From positions 3,085,001 through 3,149,000 of the forward strand of contig CATNEN010000030.1 of assembly GCA_950097015.1 (NCBI GenBank): a stretch of DNA of 64,000 bases, given 5' to 3'. The position numbers were made by a program, and so were the translations under genes. Shown here in pieces: positions 46,803-59,324 of this stretch. Within the stretch, counting starts at the first letter, position 1. The number at the start of each line of letters is the position of its first letter. Origin of the DNA: Macrostomum hystrix. Taxonomy: Eukaryota; Platyhelminthes; Macrostomidae. Below the pieces are notes generated by a model. That model saw only the letters and a list, made by a program, of their open reading frames with translations. It did not search any database and was not told the DNA's origin.

Positions 46803-47590
46803 ACAATGAACCCCCAGTTGACAATGATCCCCCAGTTGATGATGATCCCCAAGTTGATGATGATCCCCTAGTTGACAATTCCCCAGTTAACAAAGATCCC
46901 CCAGTTGACAATGATCCCCCAGTTGACAATGATCCCCCAGTTGACAATGATCCCACAGTTGACAATGATCCCCCAGTTGACAAAGATCCCCAGTTCACAA
47001 TGATCCCCCAGTTGATGATGATCCCCCAGTTGAAAATGATCCCCCATGCAGTTGACAAAGATCCCCCAGTTAACCATGATCCCCAAGTTAAAAAAGATCC
47101 CCCAGTTCACAATGGTCCCCCAGTTGATGATGACTCCCCATTGATGATGATCCCCAGTTAACAATGTTCCTCCAGTTGACAATGTTCCCCCAGTTGACAA
47201 TGATCCCCCAGTTGATGATGATCACCCAGTTGACAATGATCCCCCAGTTGACAATGATCCCCCAGTTGACAATGATCCCCCAGTTGACAATGATCCCGCC
47301 CGTTGACAATGATCCCACAGTTGACAATGATTCCCCAGTTGACAATGATCCCCCAGTTGACAAAGATCCCCCAGTTCACAATGATCCCCCAGTTGATGAT
47401 GATCCCCCAGTTGATGATGATCCCCCAGTTGAAAATGATCCCCCATGCAGTTGACAATGATCCCCCAGTTGACAATGATCCCCCAGTTGACAATGATCCC
47501 CCAGTTGACAATTATCCCCCAGTTTACCATGATCCCCCAGTTCACCATGATCCCCATTTTGATGATGACTCCCCAGTTGACGTTGATTTT
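46803..47590. repeat. 18-bp minisatellite
   Basis: Units of gatcccccagttgacaat with gatgatgat, cacaat and catgca variants. A block near 46980-47060 recurs at about 47360-47460, showing a higher-order duplication. Frame slips come from C5/C4 changes. Confidence 0.93.
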
Positions 47591-47599
47591 TCAAACGCT

Positions 47600-49705
47600 G
47601 GGTTAGCCAAGATTCAAACTCAGGTTTCGCCATGTTTTAAACCCTGGTGGGCTATGATTCAAACTCTCGTTTTGCCATGATTCAGACTCTGGTTGGCTAT
47701 GATTCAAACTCTGGTTTAGCCATGATTCAAACTCTGGTTTAGCAATGATTGAAACTCTGGTTTAGCTATGATTCAAACTCTGGTTTTGCCATGATTCAGA
47801 CGCTTGTTTAGCTATGATTTAAACTCTGGTTTAGCCATGATTCAGACTCTGGTGTAGCCATGATTCAGACGCTTGTTTAGCTATGATTCAAACTCTGGTT
47901 TAGCTATGAGCCATGATTCAGACTCTCGTTTAGCCATTATTCAAACTCTGGTTTAGCCATGATTCAGACTCTGGTTTAGCCATTATTCAAACTCTGGTTT
48001 AGCCATGATTCAAACGCTGGTTTTGCCAGGATTCAAACTCTGGTTTAGCCATGATTCAAACTCTGGTGTAGCCATGATTCAAACTCTGGTTTAGCCATGA
48101 TTCAAACTCTGGTTTAGCCATGATTCAAACGCTGGTTTAACCATGATTCAAACGCTGGTTTTGCCATGATTCAAACTCTGGTTTAGCCATGATTCAAACG
48201 CTGGTTTAGCCATGATTCAAACGCTGGTTTAGCCATGATTGAAACTCTGGTTTAGCCATGATTCAAACTCTGGTTTTGCCATGTTTCAGACTCTGGTTTA
48301 GCCATGATTCAGAATCTAGTTTAGCCATGATTCAGACGCTGGTTTAGCTATGATTCAAACTCTGGTTTAGCCATGATTCAGACTCTGGTGTAGCCATGAT
48401 TCAGACTCTGGTTTAGCCATGATTCAAACGCTGGTTTTGCCATGATTCAAACTCTGGTTTAGCCATGATTCAAACGCTGGTTTAGCCATGATTGAAACTC
48501 TGGTTTAGCCATGATTCAAACTCTGGTTTTGCCATGTTTCAGACTCTGGTTTAGCCATGATTCAGAATCTAGTTTAGCCATGATTCAGACGCTGGTTTAG
48601 CTATGATTCAAACTCTGGTTTAGCCATGATTCAGACTCTGGTGTAGCCATGATTCAGACTCTGGTGTAGCCATGATTCAGACTCTGGTTTAGCCATGATT
48701 CAGACTCTGGTTTAGCCATGATTCAGACTCTGGATTAGCCATGATTCAAACCCTGGTGTAGCCATTCAAACTCTGGTTTAGCCATGATTCAGACTCTGGT
48801 GTAGCCATGATTCAGACTCTGGTTTAGCCATGATTCAGACTCTGGTGTAGCCATGATTCAGACTCTGGTTTAGCCATGATTCAGACTCTGGTTTAGCCAT
48901 GATCCAGACTCTGGTTTAGCCATGATTCAGACTCTGGTTTAGCCATGATCCAGACTCTGGTTTAGCCATGATCCAGACTCTGGTTTAGCCATGATCCAGA
49001 CTCTGGTTTAGCCTTGATTCAGACTCTGGTTTAGCCATGATTCAAAATCTGGTTTAGCCATGATTAAAACTCTGGTTTAGCCATGATTCAGACTCTGTTT
49101 TAGCCATGATTCAGACTCTGGTTTAGCCATGATTCAGACTCTGTTTTAGCCATGATTCAGACTCTGTTTTAGCCATGATTCAGACTCTGGTTTAGCCATG
49201 ATTCAAACTCTGGTTTAGCCATGATTCAAACTCTGGTTTTGCCATGTTTCAGACTCTGGTTTAGCCATGATTCAAACCCTGGTGTAGCTATGATTTAGTC
49301 TCTGGTTTAGCCATGATTCAAACTCTGGTTTAGCCATGATTCAGACTCTGTTTTAGCCATGATTCAGACTCTGGTTTAGCCATGATTCAAACTCTGGTTT
49401 AGCCATGATTCAAACTCTGGTTTTGCCATGTTTCAGACTCTGGTTTAGCCATGATTCAAACCCTGGTGTAGCTATGATTTAGTCTCTGGTTTAGCCATGA
49501 TTCAAACTCTGGTTTAGCCATGATTCAGACGCTGGTTTAGCCATGATTGAAACTCTGGTTTAGCCATGATTGAAACTCTGGTTTAGCCATGATTGAAACT
49601 CTGGTTTTGCCATGATTCAAACGCTGGTTTAGCCATGATTCAAACTCTGGTTTTGCCATGATTCAAACGCTGGTTTAGCCATGATTCAAACTCTGGTTTA
49701 GCCGG
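47600..49705. repeat. 23-bp minisatellite, 2.1 kb
   Basis: About 90 copies of a 23-bp unit, attcaaactctggtttagcc + atg, with cagactctgg, aaacgctgg and gttttgcc variants. Blocks near 48230-48420 and 48480-48640 repeat, as do 49190-49320 and 49370-49500. Starts directly where the 18-bp array ends. Confidence 0.94.
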
Positions 49706-50430
49706 TGTGCTATGATTTATGATATTTTATTTACGAAATGAAAAAAATAAATTAAAATAGCCTTCAATCACTACTGGCTGAAAATTAGTCTAAATGATTT
49801 GACGCAGTGCAGAATCGAACCCTAGCCTAGCCTAACCTATTCCTAGTGCCTACACATCGGCTATTCCGACTGTTGGTTAGTGGGTGCAAAAATCAGCCTT
49901 ATAAAATGAATTCTCAAAGTTCTGGCTTTGTACAACAAAGTGAGAAAATAGAGTACACTCAGTCTCGCGGTTGGTTGTGTACATTTATTTCCAATTTGTC
50001 TCCAGAGTGCAGGCTTCAAATTCAATCAGCTAGGGGTTGTTGCGCAATTTGACGATGCAATTCTAATTCAGTGGCAGTCAGTGAAATTCTCAATAGGCCA
50101 AGATGGTTTGACCTTTAAAAAATCATGTTTTTCGAATATTTAATCCCCTTAGCAATAAAGTTAAGCTTAATAAAAATACGTGTAAAATTGTCCCCATATT
50201 TGGCATCTTTTGGTGAAGAAATGGTGAAAATCGGTTGAGCCGTTCGGGAGAAAATCAATTACAAGCAACCAACCAAGCAAGCAAGCAAGCAAGCATTTCA
50301 TTTTTAGTATAGTGGAGGAGGAAGGAGAGGAGGAGGAGGAAATCTACTAGTACACTAAGTCACTAACACTTGATGCCAACAATAAGATCAATGGTCTCAT
50401 TACATGTATTTTAAGTCAGGACCCTAGACG
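49706..50430. other. Spacer with a possible retroelement 3' end
   Basis: At 50170-50310, tggtgaaaatcggttgagcc, cgttcgggagaaaatc and tandem gcaa repeats resemble 3' ends of dispersed animal retroelements. This resemblance is from memory of their general style, and no coding part is present. Confidence 0.3.
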
Positions 50431-50574
50431 GATAAGCAAGCACTGGAGTAGATATCGGAAAGGTAAGTGTGGAGTAGAGACGGGAGAGGAGAGATAGGCT
50501 CGAAGAAGTAAATTGGAAAGAAGAGTGGGTAGAGAGAGCGTTTGAGAGGACAGAGATATAGGATAGAGTGGGGT

Positions 50575-51050
50575 AGAGAGGATATGGGTTGAGTGGGGAT
50601 ATGGGTTGAGTGGGGTAGAGGGCATAGGGGTAGAGTGGGGTAAAGGGGATAAGCGTAGAGCGGGGTAGAGGGGATAGAGGTAGAGTGGGGTAGAGAGGAT
50701 AAGGGTAGAGCGGGGTAGAGGGGATAGGGGTAGAGTGGGGTAGAGGGGATAGGGGTAGAGTGGGGTAGGGAGGATATGGGTAGAGTGGGGTAGGGAGGAT
50801 ATTGGTTGAGTGGGGTAGGGAGGATATGGGTAGAGTGGGGTAGAGAGGATATGGGTAGAGTGGGGTAGGGAGGATATGGATTGAGTGGAGTAGAGGGGAT
50901 ATGGGTAGTCGGGGTAGGGAGGATAGGGGTAGAGTTGGCAGATGGTGTAGAGGGGATATGGGTAGAGTGGGGTAGAGGGGATATGTGTAGTGGTGTAGAG
51001 AGAATATGGGTAGAGTGGGGTAGAGAGAATATTGGTAGAGTGGGGTAGAG
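50575..51050. repeat. About 25-bp purine-rich minisatellite
   Basis: Units of tagagtggggtagagaggat + atggg, with many single-base variants and some shortened units. Confidence 0.9.
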
Positions 51051-51059
51051 GTCCCGACC

Positions 51060-51790
51060 AGATAATTGCAGTTTTTTTCGCGAGTTTTGGAAGTCTGCCT
51101 AACGAAGCGCAATATTAATAATGCTAATAATAATAGCAATATTACTTAGACTAATAATAATAAGATTTGTGCCCGGTTCTGATCATGAATAATGCAAACG
51201 AGCCGTTTATGGAAAGTGTTAAACGACGCATTTTTCAAACCTAGCCTAGCCAATTGTTCACAACTAAACTTTGATTAACGAAGGAAACAGGTGACGAAGT
51301 CAGGGGCAAACAGTTTTTATTAATCAATTCTTCTTATTCATATTATTTAATCAATTTTCCGACAAAGCCACAGACATAAGGGCAAATTTTGACTTTTATT
51401 TGTATGAACCAATGCTTCAAATCCGAACAACAGGAAAAATAATTAACAACAAAACTGAATTCAAGGAGATACTAGTCATTTCTTAAATATTATCATGGCA
51501 TGCTTACCGGGCCAAGGATTGAATGGAATTATAGATAATCTGTAAAACATTTTTAAACTAAAGATCATTTTTAATTGCAATAAATTGCTTGTTCAAGCCT
51601 TCAAAGCACTTAAAAAAGTTTCGTAATTTTAAACAAATATGATAGAAACGGCACACTTAATAACTAGAGCCACAGTATTGGTTGCACGAGCGTGAGCTAG
51701 TTGAATTGCATTCAAGGATAAACTGAGGTCACACTCGAAAAACACAGATCCCAAATTTAGTGGCCACAAATGGGATCTCAAATCTCAACT
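51060..51790. other. AT-rich spacer, no feature recognised
   Basis: No convincing ORF, tRNA or repeat array. Confidence 0.45.
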
Positions 51791-51799
51791 GAGACCCAG

Positions 51800-52320
51800 A
51801 TATGGTTGAGATCCCAAGAATGGTTCAGATCCCAAGAATGGTTCAGATCCCAAAAATGGTTCAGATCCCAAAAATGGTTCAGATCCCAAGAATAGTTCAG
51901 ATCCCAAGAATGGTTCAGATCCCAAAAATGGTTCAGATCCCAAAAATGGTTCAGATCCCAAGAATAGTTCAGATCCCAAGAATAGTTCAGATCCCAAAAA
52001 TGGTTCAGATCCCAAGAATGGTTCAGATCCCAAGTTTTATTCAGATCCCAAGTTTTCTTCAAATCCCAAGTTCTCTTCAGATCCCAAGTTCTCTTCAGAT
52101 CCCAAGTTTTATTCAGATCCCAAGTTTTCTTCAAATCCCAAGTTCTCTTCAGATCCCAAGTTCTCTTCAGATCCCAAGTTCTCTTCAGATCCCAAGTTCT
52201 CTTCAGATCCCAAGTTTTCTTCAAATTCAAATTTTTCTTTAAATCCTAAGTTTTCTTTAGATCCCAATTTTACTTGGGATAAAATCCTAAACCATTACGC
52301 AAATCCCAAGTTTTGTTCAA
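51800..52320. repeat. 18-bp minisatellite in the 3' flank of the oligopeptidase gene
   Basis: Units of ggttcagatcccaagaat changing midway to cttcagatcccaagttct. The tttattcagatccc variants (near 52035 and 52108) place AATAAA on the minus strand, so the array may supply the gene's poly(A) signal. Confidence 0.92.
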
Positions 52321-52372
52321 ATCCCAACAAGACCGAGTTCACACCGATGGTGCCTGGGTGCCAACTGGGATT

Positions 52373-55300
52373 TCACAGGCCCTTCATTCGCAGGAAGGCG
52401 TCCGGCGTCGGATCGCGGCCCAGAAAGTCGCGCAGCATGTCGGAAGCGTCGCGACTGCCGCCAGGCTGCAGGATGAAGCGCCGATAGGCGGCGCCGGCCT
52501 TCGGGCTGAGCAGGCCGGCCTCGCCGAAGCCGGCGCAGAACATGTCGGCCGAGTAGACCTCAGACCACATGTAGCCGTAGTACTGGGCGTCGTAGCCGCC
52601 GGCCAGATGGCCGAAGTTGGCAGGAAACGCGGAGCCTTCGGTTGGCGGCACGCCGACGATGCTGGTGGCGATGCGGGCGTATTCGGCGCACACGTCCAGG
52701 TCCGGATCCGAGCTGGTGTGGATGGCCTGCGGATGGAGGAGCGGCGTTACTAGATTTACACACCCTGCGTAAGCATCTGTGTGCTCATGTGTGCTCATGT
52801 GTGCTCAGGAGTTTGCCTCTCGCACCAAGGTCCCTGAGCTCGATTCTGCGGCGAGGCTACATTCATTTGGTGATACTGTACACTGCGTGACAATGAGAAA
52901 GTCAGGGCAGATGTAGCTCGTACACACCTGTGTGAGCGTGTGCCTGCGTACAGTATCTGTGTGAGTGTGTGCTCAGGAATCAACGGAATGGGCAGAATTG
53001 CCTACTCGCTGACTGCAGGTCTAGTGTCACCAAATGACGTGCCATTGCCCGCAGCCCTCTTGCAAATATAAATTATTATTATCATTAGATGGAGCATCAG
53101 ACTTCTGATCGAGAGGTTGGAAGTTCGAATCTCAAACGAAAATAAACGATTTGTTTACTCTAGCAAGACTAGCAAGCCTGTTTTAGAGAGCTATATTAAG
53201 CAGTCGGCTCTACTCTACCTGGTCGAAAGTGGACAGAGAAATCTGGCGCTGGTTGAAGAAGGCCGTGTTGGCCTGCCGGGACGAGACCAGCGACTTGAGC
53301 AAGTCGTCCGGAATGGGTTCGCCTGTCGAGTAGTGGCCGGACATCATGGCCAGCGACTGCGGGAACCAGACCCAGTTCTCAAGCATCTGGGAGGGCGCCT
53401 CAACAAAGTCCCGCTCAACATGAGTGCCGGAGAACATGTAGGTGTCGGTGCGGGCGCAAAGGTTGTGCATAGCGTGGCCGAACTCGTGAAAGAAGGTCTC
53501 AACCTCTTCGTGCGTTAGCAGCGACGGCTTGTCCGGCGTCGGCTTGGTGAAATTGGCCACGACGCTGCAGATGGCGCTCGTTCGGTGCTGGCCGCCGTCA
53601 GTCAGACAGGACGGCTGCAGGCCGAAGCAGGCCGCGTGGCCGTACTTGCCGTCCCGTGGATACAGGTCCAGGTAGAAGTGGCCTGAGATATTAGGGAGAG
53701 GGCATTTTTTCTGATATTTTCCTATTGTCGGCTTTTTGGCGATCAAATTGATGCACTTGTCACATAAGTATCCCATCCGATTTCAATCTCAGTCACTCAG
53801 TCCCTCTATCAGTCACTCAGTCCCTTTATCAGTCACTCAGTCCCTCTATCAGTCACTCAGTCCCTCTATCAGTCACTCAGTCCCTCTATCAGTCACTCAG
53901 TCCCTTTATCAGTCACTCAGTCCCTCTATCAGTCCCTCTATCAGTCACTCAGTCCCTCTATCAGTCACTCAGTCCCTCTATCAGTCACTCAGTCCCTCTA
54001 TCAGTCACTCAGTCCCTCTATCAGTCACTCTATCAGTCACTCAGTCACTCTATTAGTCACTCAGTCACTCTATCAGTCACTCAGTCACTCTATCAGTCAC
54101 TCAGTCACTCTATTAGTCACTCAGTCACTCTCTCAGTTGAATCTGCCCGAGGCCCTTTAAAGTGTCTTGAGTTAATCGAATATGAGTCAGAGTAGGAGTG
54201 CTAGCAGCCGGCCCCATACCAATGTGGTCCCCGGATTCGGCATCTTCGACACTGTAGAGCATGACATCCGGGTACCAGGTCCAGCAGTCCAGCACGCGAG
54301 TAAACTTTAGGCCCAGAATGCGCTGGTAGATCTCCAATAGGCCGTCGGTGACTCTTTCAATAGGAAAGTACTGCCTAAGGCGTTCGTGATCGACAGCGTA
54401 GTCGAGGCGCTCCACCTGGTTGGTGAGGTAGCGCACATCCCAGGCGTTGACGGCGTTGTCAAACGGGATGCCTAGTCGATCGCAGTCGGCTCGCTTGACC
54501 TCCAGCAGGCGGGCAAGCTCCTTGGCCTGCAACGGTTTGAGCTTCTCGGACAGGTCGGCCAGGAACGTGGCCACAGTCTCCGTTTTCTTGGCCATGCGCA
54601 ATTCCAAAACGTAGGCGGCATGGGTTGGATAGTTCAACAGGCTGGCGCGCTCGTTTCTGAGGGCCAGTAGGCGCTGCATCAGCGCCAGATTGGCCTCCTT
54701 GCAGCGGGTGTTGAAGGCCAGCTCCAGGCGGCGCCGGGTGTCCGGCAATTCGGCCAGCTTCATGGCAGGGAAGTAGTGCGGATATTTCAGCGTGACGCGC
54801 AGCTTGCCAGTGTCTGGGTCCTTCTCCAGACTGTCGAGAAAGTCGTCCGGGAGGCCGGCCAGCTCGGCACGGTCCATCAGCAGGCTGGAGACGTCCTCGG
54901 ATAGGTTGCGCTGAAACTCAATGCAGATGTTGCTCATCTCAGTCTTGATGGCTTTCACCCGAGTTCTGGTGGCCTCGTCCAGGCCAAGACCGTTGCGCCG
55001 GCCGTCCACAACGCAGCGGTCGATGTAGCGAGTCAGCTCAGCGCTGGCCGTGTCATCGCCGGAGCGCAGCTTGGCCTGCACGGCGACAAACCTGTCGTAC
55101 AGTTCCTTGCGCATCTCAATGTCCACCTCGTGCTCAGAGATTTTCTTATCGGCCTCGGAGCTGGCGTCACGCAGCGCCTTGTCGGGGAAGACGTGCTGGA
55201 CAAAGTCCAGGCTGGAGCGGAGCACTGCGAAACGGCCGTCGAACTCAGCCAAAGGCCTGGCGTAGTTGGCCACGCTGACATTGTCGACGCTGATTTCAGC

Positions 55301-55444
55301 GCTGCGATTGTAGAAGGCCGTTGATTCGGCGATGAGTTCATCGGTGAGCTTGTTCAGTTTCTCAACCGAGTCCGGGAATGCCAGGAGACAACCAGGCGGC
55401 ATCTTTCGGGCATTGTTGATAGTGGCGGCTGCCGTTGTTGCCAT
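52373..55444 (-). CDS. THOP1: Thimet oligopeptidase/neurolysin-like zinc metallopeptidase (M3), 680 aa
   Basis: Cytosolic or organellar peptidase that cleaves short peptides, including neuropeptides and proteasome products. Exons 55444-54220, 53682-53219 and 52726-52373 join in phases 1 and 0 to 681 codons, close to the vertebrate length. The active-site helix FFHEFGHAMHN puts HEFGH at residues 474-478, and the third zinc ligand lies in VERDFVEAPSQMLENW. Family marks include FYLDLYPRDGKYGHAACF, GHLAGGYDAQYYGYMWSEVY (substrate-contacting Tyr residues) and the C-terminus ILQPGGSRDASDMLRDFL. The start is the first in-frame ATG, in gccATGG context; the frame stays open upstream without another ATG, so no presequence is called. 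Both introns carry repeats: SINEs in 52727-53218 and a 20-bp array in 53683-54219. THOP1 versus NLN cannot be separated by eye. Confidence 0.95.
52806..53087 (+). mobile_element. SINE family 2 copy in an oligopeptidase intron
   Basis: Body gcctctcgcaccaaggtccc, gagctcgattctgcggcgag, gagaaagtcagggcagatgt, tgcaggtctagtgtcaccaa and tgccattgcccgcagccctc, with an ATT-rich tail at 53070-53087. The head before the anticodon-like region is replaced by gtgctcat repeats. Antisense to the gene. Confidence 0.88.
53090..53175 (+). mobile_element. SINE-like tRNA head fragment
   Basis: The stretch agatggagcatcagacttct, gatcgagaggttggaagttc, gaatctc is tRNA-like with a clear B box, followed by actctagcaagactagc, the start of a family 1 type body. 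It follows the previous SINE tail directly. Confidence 0.6.
53790..54140. repeat. 20-bp minisatellite in an oligopeptidase intron
   Basis: Units of agtcactcagtccctctatc, degrading to agtcactcagtcactctat at the right end, which lies 80 bp from the 54220 donor. Confidence 0.93.
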
Positions 55445-55886
55445 GGCGACGACTGGGAGTAGATTGGTTTTAAATATCGAAGATTGCACGGCGACAATTG
55501 ATTGGCGGCAACAACGGACTGTAGCGCAGAGCACAAGCCTAGTTGGGAGTGTGGCGAGCTGGAAATACAATTTGGGCGGTTGAAATTGAGCTTGCTTTCG
55601 ACTGATGAACACAGATAAATTATCTCTCTGCACGGGAAACCGCAAGGGGTGCCACCTTGATCTATTGTAAATTGTAAATAAAAGTACAACGGCAAATTGT
55701 GCTGAAACCAATCGAATTGTTTTTATAAAAATGCTTGATAGTTATTTTACCACAACCGTTTAATTAGGAAACAAAATAAATGAAAATAAAATTGAAATCA
55801 ATTAAAAAATGCAGCTTGCACACGCATTGCGCAAGTTTCAGTTCAGTATAGAACACAGTGAATAAGCGGCTCCCCTCACAATGTAG

Positions 55887-55960
55887 CTAAAGACAAGCGT
55901 CTAGATGCTGATTAATTTCTGGTTCTGGTACACGACTGCTGCACACTGGACAGTTAACTA

Positions 55961-56003
<43 letters not shown>

Positions 56004-57113
56004 AACAGAAGTGACACTACCGCCGCCAAGCCGAATGCCAACACCGGGGAACAGCAGGGCATTGTCGGAGCCGACAGCCGCAGCCACATCTAGCTGGACA
56101 TTGTCATCCGCGGGCCGCCAAAGTTTAGGCTCAGTTGGCGCCGCCTCCGAGCTAGTCAAAGCTAAATTTGTGCTTGTCGGCGACATAAACTTTCTAATGT
56201 CGGCCTGACCGACGGGACGCTTTGGTTGCGCCTTCGGTTGTCGCTGCTGTTCAACCGGCTGGCTCGCTGGCCGCTGCTTCTTTGCCAACTTTTTGTCGCC
56301 GAAGCCGTCGGGTTCGCGCACTTTAACAAAGCAGCCGCCGCAGGTAGCCTGATGACTCTGCCACCAGGTGTCGTTGGGGCCAGGCGCTCGATTCATTGAA
56401 CGCTTAACCCAGCCGTGAAATGGCGGCCTGTTACGGCAGGGTCCTTCGCAGCGCCACCAGTGCTGCTTGTAGACGGCCACCTCGTCGTGGAAGCTGTGAT
56501 AGACGGTGATGTTAGTGCCGGCCGATGCGTTGATGCGCTTCATGTGAGCCAGAAACTGCGGCCCGTGGCCCTCTCTGTCGCGATTGCGTTCTTTAACAAA
56601 CAGGTGCGCGTGAATCATCTCGTGCAGCAGGGTTTCAACTAGGTCGCGCCTTGGCCGCAGTTTCAGCAGCGGCTCGCTCAGTTTAATGCAGCAGAGGCCG
56701 CCGCGACCCTCGTAGCAGCAGAGGCCGGCGCACAGGGTCATCCGGCGGCTCCATTTCACTTCCACAGCAACTAAACTGTTGAAGAAGAAGCGACGATTGA
56801 ATTCTAGGAATAGGGCGTGCACATTCGGAGTCGGGTCCACCAGCTCCCAGCTGGGATCTACTAGGGAGTCGCCGTCACGATATCTGCTTTTTAATCTCTT
56901 CCGATTGTCACTATCGCCATCCGACTCAGTACTCGCAGATGAGCGGGTATTCTCATCCATAGTCTCACTGTGCTCATTGTTATCCTGGACAGACAGCAAT
57001 AGGCTGAGCTGGCGATCTGCTTCCTCTTGACGGCGCTGTTCGTTGGCTTCGGCGGCCTGCAGCTGCCATTGAAGCGACTCCTCCGGGCTCCACTGTAACA
57101 TCGGGCCAGGCAT
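55887..57113 (-). CDS. SPRTN: Spartan-like DNA-dependent metalloprotease (SprT domain, SHP box, UBZ4), 408 aa
   Basis: Nuclear protease that degrades proteins crosslinked to DNA during replication. Single exon. The SprT domain covers about residues 88-265: NVHALFLEFNRRFFFNSL, the zinc motif LLHEMIHAHLF with HEMIH at 164-168, a third His in EGHGPQFLAHM (H183), and the zinc-binding part HWWRCEGPCRNRPPFHGWVK. QADIRKFM (about residue 302) resembles a PIP box for PCNA. LFPGVGIRLGGG matches the SHP box that binds p97/VCP. A UBZ4 finger, CPVCSSRVPEPEINQHLDAC, ends the protein and would bind ubiquitin. A 14-Gln run sits just before it. The N-terminal 85 residues are charged and unusually long. Start: first ATG; M5 is an alternative. 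Identity is strong because all four elements occur in the order seen in Spartan. Confidence 0.95.
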
Positions 57114-57419
57114 ATATTGTCAACTGTTTGTGGCTTAGAAACGAGAGAAATAAAACATGAGTGGAATTAGACTAAACCTGGGCTAGATTTAACATAATAG
57201 GTAAGGCTGCAATTTACGAGTAATAGAAATGCTAGCCTAGAAAGCGACTAGCCACTGCAAAAAAGTAGGTAGGGATCGCTTTCAATTCAGGATATATACT
57301 GTATTGTGTGTATTGTGTGCAGAAATACCTGTAGTGAAATCACATACAGTGGCTTCGGGAAAGAACAGCTTGCAAAAATGGAAAGGAGAGACGAGTGGCC
57401 TAAGAGAGGAGATAACAAA

Positions 57420-58280
57420 CATGAGTGAAGAGGGGAGGGGGAGAGAAAGAGATTAGGGGAGACGAGAGAAGAAGGGAAAAGGAGAGAATAGGGAAGAACG
57501 GGAGGAGAAAAAAGTAAAGATGAGAGAATAAGGGAGAGGGTAGAGGGGGAGGAGGAGGGGAGGATGAGAGGGGAGGAGAGAAAAGGGGAGAAAAGAGAGG
57601 GTAGATGATAAGGTAGAGGGGAAAGAGAAGAGAATAGGGGCAGGATAAGGGAGAGGGGAAAGGGGGAAGGGGAGAGAATAGGAGAGAGGATAAGGGAGAA
57701 GGGAAAGGGGAGATAATAGGCGGAGGATAAGGGAGAGGGGAAAGGGGAAGGGGAGAGAATAAGGGAGAGGATAAGGGAGAAGGGGAAGGGAAGAGAATAG
57801 GGGAGAGAATAGGGGAGAGGATAAGGGAGAAGGGGAAGGGAAGAGAATAGGGAGAGGATAAGGGAGAGGGGAAAGGGAAGAGAATAGGGAGAAGGGTAAG
57901 GGAGAGGAGAAAGGGGAGAGAATAAGGGAGAGGATAAGAGAGAAGGGAAAGGGAAGAGAATAGGGGAGAGGATAAGGGAGAAGGGAAAGGGGAGAGAATA
58001 GGGGGAGGATAAGGGAGAAGGGAAAGAAGAGAGAATAGGGGAGAGGATAAGGGAGAAGGGAAAGAAGAGAGAATAGGGGAGAGGATAAGGGAGAAGGGAA
58101 AGAAGAGAGAATAGGGGAGAGGATAAGGGAGAAGGGAAAGAAGAGAGAATAGGGGAGAGGATAAGGGAGAAGGGAAAGAAGAGAGAATAGGGGGAGGATA
58201 AGGGAGAGGGGAAAGGGGAAGGGGAGAGGATAAGGGAGAAGGGAAAGGGAAGAGAATAGGGAGAAGGGTAAGGGAGAGGG
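57420..58280. repeat. Purine-rich minisatellite of about 36 bp
   Basis: Blocks built from gagagaataggggagaggat and aagggagaagggaaag, almost all purine on the plus strand. Upstream flank of Spartan. Long Ser/Pro/Leu minus-strand frames here are artefacts of low complexity. Confidence 0.9.
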
Positions 58281-58289
58281 GAATAATAA

Positions 58290-58500
58290 TACAATAATAA
58301 GTGCAGGAGGGCATGTGGGCAATCATTAGGTGACAGTAGACCTGCAGCCAGCGAGGGAGGCAATTCTGCCCATTCCGCTGACTCCTGAGCACACATGCAC
58401 ACAGATACTGAACGCAGGCACACGCTCACACAGGTGTGTACATCTGCCCTGACTTTCTCATCGTCAGGCAGTGTACATTTCACTGTGCTATGGAGGTTTT
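58290..58500 (-). mobile_element. SINE family 2 copy with ATT tail, inserted in the purine array
   Basis: Minus-strand copy with agtgtacactgcctgacgat, gagaaagtcagggcagatgt, gctggctgcaggtctactgt and an (ATT)n tail at 58281-58298. The tRNA head is missing. Purine-rich sequence resumes on the other side, so it appears to have landed within or beside the array. Confidence 0.87.
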
Positions 58501-58739
58501 GGCCCTCAGGTGAGAGAGGAAAGGGAAGAGGATTGGGGGGAGAATAGGGGAGGGCGGGGAGGAGAGAAGAGGGAAGAAGGGAGAGGAGAGAAAAAGAGAT
58601 AGAAGAAGATAAGACAGAAGGGTGAAGAAAGCACATGAAAGGAGAGAAGAGGAAAGGATAACAAAATACGAGTACCATCGGATAAAAAAATGTGAAACCA
58701 CGATCCACCAAAAGTAACTAGACCTAAAAAGCCTCACAA

Positions 58740-59320
58740 TTAAAAAATGAACTAAAAACTAACAAAATGATAGCAATAATATACTGACTGGAACATTACT
58801 AGAAAAATGCGACATTATATATTTGTCTATTTTGTTAAACCAGTGTCAAGCAACACTATAGGAATAGGAATAGTTAAACTAAGGCAGCCGTAACATAGAA
58901 AATGGCAAACAGCTCAGGATCTTACTTTTTCTCCTTCTCCTCAATTGAGGAAAGAGTAAGAGAAAATAGGGAGAGAAAAATCCTACGATCGCAGGGGAAG
59001 GAGGGATCAGACAGCCATTTTATCACAGTGTCGATTTAATCCCAGTAGAAGATAAGTCTGGCCAATTCCACAAAATGCGCTCAATATATCACCATATGTA
59101 TTTATCTGGGCATATTGCTATTTATCTTGAGCTTAACTGAAGAAACAGCGAATTCAAATTTGATCACATCGCGATACGGCGCGAGTGGAGCTGAAATGAC
59201 CATTTAAAACAACTTGGAAGAGTTAATTAAATGAGGCGTCGATATCTGCTATATGTTACCTGAACACTGTATTAGTTAGAACTAGCTGCTATACTGCACA
59301 CAGAATTCTATAGGATCGAT
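58740..59320. other. Spacer, no feature recognised
   Basis: AT-rich DNA between two arrays with no ORF of note. Confidence 0.45.
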
Positions 59321-59324
59321 CGTA

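Noticed and set aside
55445-55711. N-terminal extension of the oligopeptidase as a mitochondrial presequence
   Set aside because: The frame is open but contains no ATG (the far end is TTG); the first ATG is at 55444 in good context.
57287-58711. 474-codon Ser/Pro/Leu ORF on the minus strand
   Set aside because: Low-complexity purine array interrupted by a SINE; not protein-like.
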